A DNA stretch of 64,000 nucleotides. Source: Kitasatospora sp. NBC_01266. GTDB taxonomy: Bacteria; Actinomycetota; Actinomycetes; Streptomycetales; Streptomycetaceae. Every line of letters starts with the position of its first letter. The first letter of the stretch is position 1. The notes below the pieces were generated by a model. That model saw only the letters and a program-made list of their open reading frames with translations. It was not told the origin of the DNA and made no database searches. Positions 43,096 through 50,795 of this stretch are shown here, one piece after another. The stretch is from positions 8,361,814 to 8,425,813 of the forward strand of contig NZ_CP108458.1 in NCBI RefSeq assembly GCF_036242395.1, given 5' to 3'. The position numbers and the translations under genes were made by a program.

Positions 43096-44318
43096 CGGGC
43101 CGGCCCGGCGTGGAACTCGGCGTACGGGCTCGCGGCCAGCAGCGCGGCGAACCGGCGCAGGTCGTCGGCCTTGGCGCTTCGCACCGCGTTCAGCAGGTCC
43201 TGGTAGCCGCACGAGGGGGCGGCGGGGGCGGCGCCGAGCAGGGCCACGGCGTCGATCGCCGCGAGCTCGGCCGCGTCGGGGCGCAGCCGCAGCAACTGCT
43301 CGCGGGCCGCGTCCAGCTCGGCCGGCCCGGTGTCGAGCGCCGGGTGCAGCACCTCTCGCTGCAGGTCCGGCGGATCGTCCGCGGGGCCGGCCGGCGCGGT
43401 GCCCGCCGCCACCGCGTAGAGCAGGCCGCCGCGAACCGGCGCCGCGCCGCGCGGGGAGACGACCTGCCCGGACGCCCAGCGCAGCGTTCCGGGCCGGGCC
43501 CGGTGTTCGATCAGTACGCCGAGCAGCCACGCGGCAGCCGCGTTCCCGGGGCTGCCGGGGACGATCCAGGCGGTCGCGCAGGTGCTGGAGCCCTCGGGCC
43601 TGACGGGCCGTGAGACCTCCGACGGGACGCCGGGCACGCCGTCGTGGATGCCGGGCACGGCGCCGCGGACGGCGGCTCCGGCGAAGGTGCGCGGCAGCAG
43701 GTGCCCGGGTCCGGCGGACCGCGAGCCCTCTCGCCGGTCGGCGGGCCCGGCAAGAGTGCGCAGCAGGTCGTCGGCGGACAGCCGGACGTCCGGTCCGGCC
43801 ACGCAGACGGCGCGGGGCCGCCCGGCGGCGAACCTGGTGACCCGGTCGGCGAGACCGGGCTCGTCGGAGATGACCGCCGTCGGGTCGAAGCCGGGCTCGC
43901 CGCGCAGGGCCTGGGCGATCTCCCGGCGCGGGAACCCCGACATCCGGAGCTCGCGTCCGCCGCGGCGCTCCAGGGTGATCAGGCTGCGCGCCGCGGCGAT
44001 CCGCTGGGCCGGTGCCGCAGGCCCGTCCAGGCAGTCGGCGAGCCGCTGGGCGACCGCCGCCAGCACGGGCCCCAACTCGTCCGGCGGGCAGAGGTGGTAG
44101 AGCAGGATCACGTCCTCGAACGTCTCGCCCCACTCCAGGGTCAGCGCGGCGGGGGAGTGCAGGAACCAGAGGTGCTCGAACAGATGGGCCAGCCCGGCCT
44201 CGGTCGGCGGGTCGTCGAGGTAGCCGCGGTCGAATGCCACGCAGACCACGCTGTAGGGGCTGTCCGGGAGGTGCCGGGTCGCGGTGCGCAGCTCTCCCTG
44301 GCGCGCGGTGGTCAGCAT
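43092..44318 (-). CDS. M16-family zinc metallopeptidase (active subunit)
   Basis: 408 residues from the ATG at 44318. The frame upstream is open but encodes the MFS gene in another frame. The inverted zinc motif HxxEH is present as His45-Leu-Phe-Glu48-His49 in LAHLFEHLWFLHSP, with downstream Glu residues available as third ligand. The rest follows the two-domain M16 layout. Heterodimeric M16B peptidases remove leader peptides in several RiPP pathways (for example in PQQ and class V lanthipeptide systems). Its start overlaps the end of the exporter gene by seven bases, so it is co-transcribed with the RiPP enzymes. Confidence 0.85.
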   Translation of the reverse strand: MLTTARQGELRTATRHLPDSPYSVVCVAFDRGYLDDPPTEAGLAHLFEHLWFLHSPAALTLEWGETFEDVILLYHLCPPDELGPVLAAVAQRLADCLDGPAAPAQRIAAARSLITLERRGGRELRMSGFPRREIAQALRGEPGFDPTAVISDEPGLADRVTRFAAGRPRAVCVAGPDVRLSADDLLRTLAGPADRREGSRSAGPGHLLPRTFAGAAVRGAVPGIHDGVPGVPSEVSRPVRPEGSSTCATAWIVPGSPGNAAAAWLLGVLIEHRARPGTLRWASGQVVSPRGAAPVRGGLLYAVAAGTAPAGPADDPPDLQREVLHPALDTGPAELDAAREQLLRLRPDAAELAAIDAVALLGAAPAAPSCGYQDLLNAVRSAKADDLRRFAALLAASPYAEFHAGPAR

Positions 44319-45550
44319 TCGGTCTCCGTCAGAGCCGTGGTGGCGGGGTTCGACGCTGCCCTGCGCAGACGCAGGCCCTCCCGGGCGAGCCCGGCGCCGG
44401 CGGCGGCCATCGTGACGGCCCCGGCCGCGACGATGGTCGCGCGCGGGTTCGTGGCGGCGAAGAGGCCGCCGAGCGCGAAGCCCACCAGGAAGAACGTGTT
44501 GACGACCGATCCGGCCGCCGCATGGGCACGCCCGAGCAGTTCCTCCGGCGTGCGCAGCTGCACCGAGGTGCGCAGCGCGATGTTCTGGTAGGCGTTGGCC
44601 GCGCCGGCGCACAGGGCCATCACGACGGTGACGCCCACCAGGGCGAAGGCCCCGTACAGCAGGATCGCCAGGCCCATCGCGGCCGCGCCCAGCTGCACGG
44701 CGCGCTCCGGGGCGGCCCACTCCCGGCGGGAGGCGAGGGCCGAGCCCGCGAGGGAGCCCAGGCCCCACGCCGCGGTCAGGATCCCCAGCACCGCGCCCGA
44801 GGAGTGCAGCGGCCCCCTGACGAAGAACACCGCGGCCACGTTGACCATCGAGCTGGCGGACACGGTGAAGACCAGGACCGGCAGCACGCCGCGCAGCTCG
44901 CGCTGACCGGCCAGGAACCTCAGCCCCGCGGTCGCCCCCTTCCACCAGACCCGGCCGTCGCCGGCCACCGGCCGGTGCACGCGGACCAGGGCGAACACGG
45001 CCGCGGCGACGGCGAACGACACCCCGTCGGCCAGCAGCGCGGACCTGATCCCCGCGCCGGCCACCAGGACGCCGCCGATCACCGGCCCGGCGAGCGTCGA
45101 TGCCGAACGGCTGAACTCCAGCAGCCCGTTGGCCCGGGCGGGGAACGCCTGTCCGACCACGATGGGGATCAGCAGGACGGCGGCCGGTGCGCAGACCGCG
45201 CCGAGAACGCCGACGGCCGCGGTGCCCAGGAGCAGCACCCCGGTGTTCGGCCAGGCGCACATGGCGAGCAGCACCAGGGCCTGGAGCACCGAGGCGAGGG
45301 CGAGCATCCGGCCCGCGTCGCGGCGGTCCAACAGCTGGCCGGTCAACGGGGCGAGCAGCACCGCGGGGGCGATCTGCAGCACCAGCACGGCGGCGATCAG
45401 CAGGGACTGCCGGCCGGCGGCGAGGTGGATCAGGACGGCGATCGAGGCGATCTCGTCGCCGGCCGCCGACACGAACACGGCGCCCAGGAATCCCGCGCTG
45501 GCGGTCCGGTGCCGGTGTGCTGTGCGGTCCTCCAGGACGGTGCCGCTCAT
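44312..45550 (-). CDS. Major facilitator superfamily exporter
   Basis: 412 residues with twelve predicted membrane helices. Family landmarks include LAPLTGQLLDRRDAGRMLAL (the loop 2-3 motif A region) and AWGLGSLAGSALASRREWAA. It resembles drug:proton antiporters of the type used for self-resistance and export in actinomycete clusters. Coupled to the upstream methyltransferase by ATGA and to the downstream peptidase by overlap. Its job is presumably export of the mature peptide or its precursor. Confidence 0.88.
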   Translation of the reverse strand: MSGTVLEDRTAHRHRTASAGFLGAVFVSAAGDEIASIAVLIHLAAGRQSLLIAAVLVLQIAPAVLLAPLTGQLLDRRDAGRMLALASVLQALVLLAMCAWPNTGVLLLGTAAVGVLGAVCAPAAVLLIPIVVGQAFPARANGLLEFSRSASTLAGPVIGGVLVAGAGIRSALLADGVSFAVAAAVFALVRVHRPVAGDGRVWWKGATAGLRFLAGQRELRGVLPVLVFTVSASSMVNVAAVFFVRGPLHSSGAVLGILTAAWGLGSLAGSALASRREWAAPERAVQLGAAAMGLAILLYGAFALVGVTVVMALCAGAANAYQNIALRTSVQLRTPEELLGRAHAAAGSVVNTFFLVGFALGGLFAATNPRATIVAAGAVTMAAAGAGLAREGLRLRRAASNPATTALTETEC

Positions 45551-46311
45551 TCCTTCCAGCCTGTGAGGACGTGGTCGACGTCGCTGCCGTAGGCGTGCAG
45601 CCGGATCAGGCCGGCCTCGGCGAAGAGCTCGGCGAGCTCCGCGACCGGCCGCAGCCGGCGCAGCTGCACGCCGTCCTCCCGGGCGCGGACCCGGCCGTCC
45701 GGGTCGACCACCTCGATGACCCGTTCGACCTTGAGGCAGCGTCCGTCGGGTTCGACGGTGCGGCGCTCGGTGACCTGGGCCACGTCGCCGCCGGGGATCG
45801 GCACGTCCGGGCGCCGCACCCAGTCGGTCCGGGTGCGCAGCAGCGAGTCGCCGGCCGAGCCGGTGAGCGCGAGGACGCCGCCCGGGGCGAGCCCGGCGGC
45901 GTAGCTGCGGACCGACTCGCGGGCGAGGTCGTCGTCCACGATGAAGCTGAACGCGTTGAGCGGGCAGAACATCGCGGCGTAGCCGCTCAGCGCGCCGTCC
46001 AGCGGGGCGAAGCTCCCCCGGTGGACGACCGGTTGCAGGCCGAGGCGGGCGGCCTCGGCGAGGCAGACCTCGGTCATCTCCTCGGAGATCTCCAGACCGT
46101 GCACCTGGTGGCCGTCGCCCAGCAGCCGCAGCAGGAGCCGTCCGGTCCCGCTTCCCAACTCCAGGGCGGTGCCGCCGGTTTCGGCGAGGATTCGCTCGAA
46201 CACCGCGTCCTCACTGAAGTGCTGCTCGGCGATCGCCGCCGCGTAGACGGTCCCGATCAGGCCGTTGTAGAAGCCGGTGGATTGCGCCATGGCTAGTCGT
46301 GCCGTCCTCAT
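45547..46311 (-). CDS. SAM-dependent methyltransferase
   Basis: 254 residues with the class I SAM motif TALELGSGTGRLLLRLLGDG, then VHGLEISEEMTEVCLAEAAR (motif II acidic residue) and the strand FCPLNAFSFIVDDD. The ATG at 46311 is the first; another ATG seven codons later (AQSTGFYNG) may be the real start. The family methylates O, N or C atoms of small molecules or peptides. Twelve base pairs separate it from the diiron-enzyme gene. Confidence 0.85.
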   Translation of the reverse strand: MRTARLAMAQSTGFYNGLIGTVYAAAIAEQHFSEDAVFERILAETGGTALELGSGTGRLLLRLLGDGHQVHGLEISEEMTEVCLAEAARLGLQPVVHRGSFAPLDGALSGYAAMFCPLNAFSFIVDDDLARESVRSYAAGLAPGGVLALTGSAGDSLLRTRTDWVRRPDVPIPGGDVAQVTERRTVEPDGRCLKVERVIEVVDPDGRVRAREDGVQLRRLRPVAELAELFAEAGLIRLHAYGSDVDHVLTGWKE

Positions 46312-46322
46312 GTGTGGAGTGG

Positions 46323-47354
46323 TCAGAACCGGAAGGCGTTGTCGGGCAGTCGCGGCAGGTCGTGCGCGCTGGGCACCCAGTGGGCGTAGCGCCGGTGCAC
46401 CGCGTCGAGGTGGCCGCGGTAGAGGTCCATCATCTGCCGCAGCACCACGAACAGCCGCTCGACCCTGGCTCCGGAGAGCGCGCGGTCCTCGGCGAGCAGG
46501 GTGCTCGGCAGCCCGGCGTGGTCACCCTCGACGTCGTCGTCGTCGTGGGCCCGGAAGGTGCGGATCACGGCCTGGGGGACGCCGTGCTCGCGCTCCAGCA
46601 GGTCCAGCACGTCGACGCCGGCGCGGGAGGTGTCGGCGCCCAGCACCCGGACCTCCGGCAGCACCAGGGCCGCGGCGAACTCGGGGACGCCCTGCCAGGC
46701 GAAGGCTCCGTAGGCGTGGCTGTACGCCATGGTCTCGACGGCCTCCTGGGCCGTGCGCAGCGCCCCGGGCTCGAGACCGGCCGCCGCGAAGCCGCGCACC
46801 AGGAGCTCTCCGTGCCCGGACTCGGAGGCGCGGAAGGCCTCCAGGGCCTCCCGCTGGATCGGGGTCATGTCGTGCCGGAAGACCGGCTGGGCGCTCCAGC
46901 TGGCGGCCCGGACCACGAAGTAGGTCTCCAGCAGGAACCCGAGGGCCAGGCCGGGGTTGGGTCCGGCGGCCAGGTCCCGCAGCAGTGGTGCGCCGCCCAC
47001 GATGCTCGGGAACTCGCGCCGGAAGGTGTCGACCAGTCGGCAGGCGACGTAGGCGCCGGGCAACGCGTCGAGCCGGCCGGCCTCCGGGTCCACCAGCAGG
47101 CCGGTGCTGAACAGGCGCTCGACGAAGGAACGCGCCTCGGCCTCGGGGCAGTCGAGCCACCCGCCGACGTCGGCGAGCAGTTCGGCGGGCGCCACGCCGG
47201 CCGACAACCGATCCAGCTCCCGCAGGCTGACGCCGTGCGACGGGAACGCGGCCCGGTAGGTGCCGTCCTCGATCCGGACCAGGTCGTCGGCCATGGTGAG
47301 CGAGACCTGACGGCTGAACCGGGGACGCACCGCGGAGTCGATGACCTCGACCAT
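46323..47354 (-). CDS. Heme-oxygenase-fold diiron enzyme (HDO type) with N-terminal domain
   Basis: 343 residues from ATG at 47354 with AGGAGG upstream, lying inside the end of the previous gene. The C-terminal 240 residues resemble iron-containing redox enzymes of the heme-oxygenase-like diiron family: LGFLLETYFVVRAASW, ALEAFRASESGHGELLVRGF and RTFRAHDDDDVEGDHAGLPS carry the Glu/His/Asp ligand set expected of a dinuclear iron site. Members such as UndA and related enzymes decarboxylate, desaturate, N-oxidise or cleave C-C bonds of fatty or amino acids. The first 80 residues (LVRIEDGTYRAAFPSHGVSL ... FVERLFSTGLLVD) look like a winged-helix peptide-binding (RRE-like) domain. A peptide-tailoring oxidation is inferred. 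Confidence 0.75.
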   Translation of the reverse strand: MVEVIDSAVRPRFSRQVSLTMADDLVRIEDGTYRAAFPSHGVSLRELDRLSAGVAPAELLADVGGWLDCPEAEARSFVERLFSTGLLVDPEAGRLDALPGAYVACRLVDTFRREFPSIVGGAPLLRDLAAGPNPGLALGFLLETYFVVRAASWSAQPVFRHDMTPIQREALEAFRASESGHGELLVRGFAAAGLEPGALRTAQEAVETMAYSHAYGAFAWQGVPEFAAALVLPEVRVLGADTSRAGVDVLDLLEREHGVPQAVIRTFRAHDDDDVEGDHAGLPSTLLAEDRALSGARVERLFVVLRQMMDLYRGHLDAVHRRYAHWVPSAHDLPRLPDNAFRF

Positions 47355-47359
47355 CTGTG

Positions 47360-48355
47360 CTACCTCCTGTCGGGCTTGATGAAGATGCGGCCTTGGGTGT
47401 CCATGCGGTGGAGCAACGGCGGGTGCTCCAGTTCGGCGAGGTACTCGTCGGTGGCCCGAGTGGCCCCGGCGAGCTTGCCGTAGTCGTCGATGATGACCAC
47501 GCCTCCTGGTGAAACCCTCGGATAGAGCTCGCGCAGCTCGTGCAGGGTGGAGTCGTACTGGTCGGTGTCCAGGCGCAGCAGGGCGATCCGCTCGGGGGCC
47601 TGGTCCGGAACGGTGTCCTGGACCAGGCCGGTGACGCAGCGGATCCGCTCGGCCGGGTAGCCGCCGGCGGCGATCCGCCGGAACACCTGCTCGGCCGTCA
47701 CCCCGGCGGACATCTGCTCCGCGGCCACTGTTCCGGCGTCGGCCGGCCGGGTCTCGGCCGACGGGGCGTCGGCCGGCGGCTGCCCGATCAAGCCGTCGCG
47801 GTCGCCGCTCTGCTCCCACTTCCAGTCGAAGGTGTCGAACAGGTAGAGGTCGCGGTCCTCGGTGCCCGTGCCGAGCAGTGCCAGCGCGGACAGCAGCATG
47901 CTGCCGCCGCGCCAGACCCCGCATTCCACCAGCGCGCCGGGGATGCCGTTCGACACCAGGTAGCGCACCGCGGACCAGAGCGCGTACTGCGCGGCCGGCG
48001 AGGTCAGGGTGAGCCCCTCGCAGCTGCGGGCCGCCCGCATGAACTCGGGGTCGGCGTGCAGGTCGGGAGCCGCCGCGATGGCTTTCGCGATCTCGACGTT
48101 GACATCACGCAGGGCGGGCTGCGGCTCGTCCACGACCACCTGCGCCTGCCGCAGCCGGGCCAGCGCGGCGTCCACCGCGGGCCGGCCGGCCGCCACGGCG
48201 CTACCCAGCTCGTCCGGTCCGGTCCCGCGCGAGATCTCGGCGAGCAGCACCAGGATGCCGGCGTCGGCCTGCCAGAGATCGAACGGGTGGTCGACGTGGC
48301 CCAGTACCAGTCGTCCGTCCCGGGCGGCGACGAACGCCCCGTCATTGATCCTCAT
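47360..48355 (-). CDS. TylF/MycF-like methyltransferase with N-terminal RRE-like domain
   Basis: 331 residues, start overlapping the previous stop (ATGA). The C-terminal 230 residues are a TylF-type, Mg-dependent methyltransferase: LVECGVWRGGSMLLSALALL, LYLFDTFDWKWEQSG, LLRLDTDQYDSTLHELRELY and GVVIIDDYGKLAGA. TylF and MycF methylate macrolide sugar hydroxyls, but relatives occur in peptide pathways. The first 85 residues (INDGAFVAARDGRLVLGHVD ... ALARLRQAQVVVDE) are unlike TylF and resemble a PqqD-type leader-recognition fold. That fusion would dock the enzyme on the precursor leader. The domain assignment is by eye. Confidence 0.82.
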   Translation of the reverse strand: MRINDGAFVAARDGRLVLGHVDHPFDLWQADAGILVLLAEISRGTGPDELGSAVAAGRPAVDAALARLRQAQVVVDEPQPALRDVNVEIAKAIAAAPDLHADPEFMRAARSCEGLTLTSPAAQYALWSAVRYLVSNGIPGALVECGVWRGGSMLLSALALLGTGTEDRDLYLFDTFDWKWEQSGDRDGLIGQPPADAPSAETRPADAGTVAAEQMSAGVTAEQVFRRIAAGGYPAERIRCVTGLVQDTVPDQAPERIALLRLDTDQYDSTLHELRELYPRVSPGGVVIIDDYGKLAGATRATDEYLAELEHPPLLHRMDTQGRIFIKPDRR

Positions 48356-49617
48356 GCTGCGACCTCTCCGTGGTCCAGTGCACCGCGCTTCACCATCTCC
48401 CGCATCAGGAAAGCGAATTCGCCGCCGGAAGGCCCGCCGGCGGCCTGGGCGAACTCCTCCCAGCGCGCGAACGGACGACTCGTGCCGGGCGCCAGCGAGG
48501 GTAGGAACGCGTCCAACCACGCGCCGCCCCGCACCCGCAGGACGTGACCGTTGACCGCGAGGTAGGTCTCACCGTCGACGTCCACGGTCCGGACCGCCGA
48601 CTCGGCGGGCACCGTCAGCCGGTCCTCCGTGCCGAGTTCGGCGCACGGCCGCAGCGGCGGGACCACCTCGAAGTCGGAGGACGTCTGCCGCCTGGCCCGG
48701 CGCAGCCGCAGGTCGAGATCGAGCCCCTGGTCGTCGAGCAGGCGGGCCACCACCTCGCGGATCCGCGCGTCCACCGGTCGCGGGTCGCCCGGGCCGTCGC
48801 CGGTGACCTGGTCCGGCAGGGCGCCGCCCGCGAACCTCCTGATCCCCAACTCGGCGGCGGCCGAACGCTGCAGGCGGCGCGTCAGCAGTGCGAGCCGGTC
48901 CTCCCAGCGGTAGTGGGCGAGGTGCAGCGAGACGGCCAGGTCCCCGTCGGAGGTCGCGCAGTGCCAGCGGTCCGAGGGCCAGTAGAGCACCGACCCGGGC
49001 CCTGCCTCGACCACGGTGGCGGTGTCCAGGTGGTCCTGGTAGCGGACCGAGGCGGGGAGGTTCACCTGGCGCTGCGTCGCCTCACCGCCGGCCAGGTCCG
49101 CGAAGACCTCGAACGGCCAGGTGTAGTAGCGCTTGAAGCCGCTCACGACGTAGGTGAAGACCCCGGCGGTGTCCTTGTGGACCAGTGTCGGAGCGGTCCC
49201 GTAGGCCGAGGCGATGAGGTGGCAGTCGACGCCGCCGGCCGGCGGGGCCGGCACCGCGGCGAGCACCGGATCGACCTGGCGGCGCAGCGCCCGCCACAGC
49301 TCCCAGCCGAACTGCTGGAGGGAGTTGATGGTCAGCGCGAACGATCCGGCCCGGGCGCGCAGCCGCTCCGCGTAGCCCGCGAAGTCGCCGTCGATCGCTC
49401 GGGACGGTAGGTAGGCCTCGACCATCGAGGGGTTGACGATGTTGTCGCCGGCGAACACGCGCACGTCCTGCGGGTCGGGCAGGGTGGCGCGCCGCGCGGC
49501 GGCGGTGCAGGCGAGGTCGAACAGCGCGCCTTCGGTGAACAGCGCCTCCTGGTCGAGGCGGTCCAGGACGCGGGGCCGCGTCTCCCAGAACGCCTCGACG
49601 TCCCATCGGTCGGTCAT
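48352..49617 (-). CDS. JmjC/cupin-fold Fe(II)-2-oxoglutarate oxygenase (second copy)
   Basis: 421 residues, coupled by ATGA to the upstream gene. The core has the HxD metal pair in TLVHKDTAGVFTYVVSG and the distal His in LYWPSDRWHCATSDGDLAVS. It aligns by motif with the protein at 40516-41745, so the cluster has two related oxygenases on opposite strands. The C-terminal 90 residues form a winged-type domain. JmjC/cupin-4 enzymes hydroxylate His, Arg, Asn, Asp or other residues in proteins. Two copies suggest two hydroxylated positions or a hydroxylation followed by a further oxidation. Confidence 0.82.
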   Translation of the reverse strand: MTDRWDVEAFWETRPRVLDRLDQEALFTEGALFDLACTAAARRATLPDPQDVRVFAGDNIVNPSMVEAYLPSRAIDGDFAGYAERLRARAGSFALTINSLQQFGWELWRALRRQVDPVLAAVPAPPAGGVDCHLIASAYGTAPTLVHKDTAGVFTYVVSGFKRYYTWPFEVFADLAGGEATQRQVNLPASVRYQDHLDTATVVEAGPGSVLYWPSDRWHCATSDGDLAVSLHLAHYRWEDRLALLTRRLQRSAAAELGIRRFAGGALPDQVTGDGPGDPRPVDARIREVVARLLDDQGLDLDLRLRRARRQTSSDFEVVPPLRPCAELGTEDRLTVPAESAVRTVDVDGETYLAVNGHVLRVRGGAWLDAFLPSLAPGTSRPFARWEEFAQAAGGPSGGEFAFLMREMVKRGALDHGEVAA

Positions 49618-50702
49618 CGCAGCGACCTCCTCGCCTGCTCCACGTACGGCGCGGTCCGCGGGTCGAGGGCGGTCAGCCGCTCGCCGTGGACCCGGACGAA
49701 CTCGTCAGGGTGGTCGACCTGTTCGGCCTTGAGCAGGGTGGCGAGCTCCTCGCCCGTGGCGCCGGCCCAGAGCAGCGCGGCGAGCAGGTAGCCGTCCGCA
49801 CCGTGGGCGGGCACCCGCGACATGATCTTGCGGCGGCGGAACTCGGGCACCGCCGGGGCGAGGCGGGCGAGGACGGTGTCCTCCCGTGCCGCGTCGGCCC
49901 GTTCCAACAGGGTGGTGACCTCGTCGACCGGGTTGTCGCAGAGCTCCTCCAGCACGTGGACCAGGTGGATCGGGTCCACCAGCGGCAACGCCGCCTCCAG
50001 CGTGCCGAGGTAGAGGCCGCGGTTGGCCCGCCGCAGCATGCCAAGGCCGTCGACCCACCGCTGTATGTTGGAGGTCTCCTGGAACGCCGCGGGCAGGTAG
50101 GCCGCGCCGGGGGCGATGAACTCATGGGGGCGGTGCGGCGCGGGGCCGGGCGCGGTCGGCGCGGGGGCCGGCCCGGGAACCCGGCGGATCGCCACCGTCA
50201 CCGACGGCTTCTCTATCCAGTACAGCTCATGGATCATGCTCGGCAGGATCGGCGAGACCGAGGCCTCCCTCATCATGGTGCGGGAGGTCGCCGACAGGGT
50301 CCCGAAGGTCACGCCCGTGCCCAGCGCCGCCGCGGAGGCGAAGTCGTACTCCAGGTGCAGCCGCCGTCCGCTGAGCGCCAGGAACGCCCCGGACGACACG
50401 TGCTTGTGCAGGGTGGAGGCGTTCTGCAGCCAGTAGAGCACGTCGACCCGGAGCGTCTCGGTGCGGATCACGGTGACGCACGCGTTGCCGAAGTAGTTCT
50501 TCCAGGACTGGTCCGGCCAACCGCGCGGGTCGGCCAGCAGGTCCGCGAGCAGCAGGGCGGGATCGACCCGGGTGAGCGCGTGCGTGTCGGCGAGCACCGC
50601 GGCCAGCGCGTGCGCCTGGCCGTCGTCGGCGCCCGGACCGTCGTCGGCGTCGACGGCTGCCAGCGCGTCCTCCAGGTCGCGGAAGGCGTCCAGCGTCTTC
50701 AC
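49614..50702 (-). CDS. Cupin-like protein of unknown function
   Basis: 362 residues, coupled by ATGA to the JmjC gene. The N-terminal half has a cupin-like pattern: WLQNASTLHKHVSSGAFLAL then GRRLHLEYDF (HxH and a following Gly-x-Gly/Ser turn), and later LPSMIHELYWIEKPSVTVAI with a second His, reminiscent of cysteine-dioxygenase-type cupins. The C-terminal half (about 200 onward: YLPAAFQETSNIQRWVDGLG ... LAALLWAGATGEELATLLKA) is helical. I do not recognise the family. Placed directly after YcaO in a RiPP operon, it could be another metal oxygenase or a partner protein. Confidence 0.7.
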   Translation of the reverse strand: MKTLDAFRDLEDALAAVDADDGPGADDGQAHALAAVLADTHALTRVDPALLLADLLADPRGWPDQSWKNYFGNACVTVIRTETLRVDVLYWLQNASTLHKHVSSGAFLALSGRRLHLEYDFASAAALGTGVTFGTLSATSRTMMREASVSPILPSMIHELYWIEKPSVTVAIRRVPGPAPAPTAPGPAPHRPHEFIAPGAAYLPAAFQETSNIQRWVDGLGMLRRANRGLYLGTLEAALPLVDPIHLVHVLEELCDNPVDEVTTLLERADAAREDTVLARLAPAVPEFRRRKIMSRVPAHGADGYLLAALLWAGATGEELATLLKAEQVDHPDEFVRVHGERLTALDPRTAPYVEQARRSLR

Positions 50703-50795
50703 AGCGGCTCCCTTTCAGTGGTCGGGTGGGCTTGGTGCGGGCAGGGCGGGTTCGGACCGGGTCGGACGGCACGGCAGGCTTCCGGGCGGCTCGGG

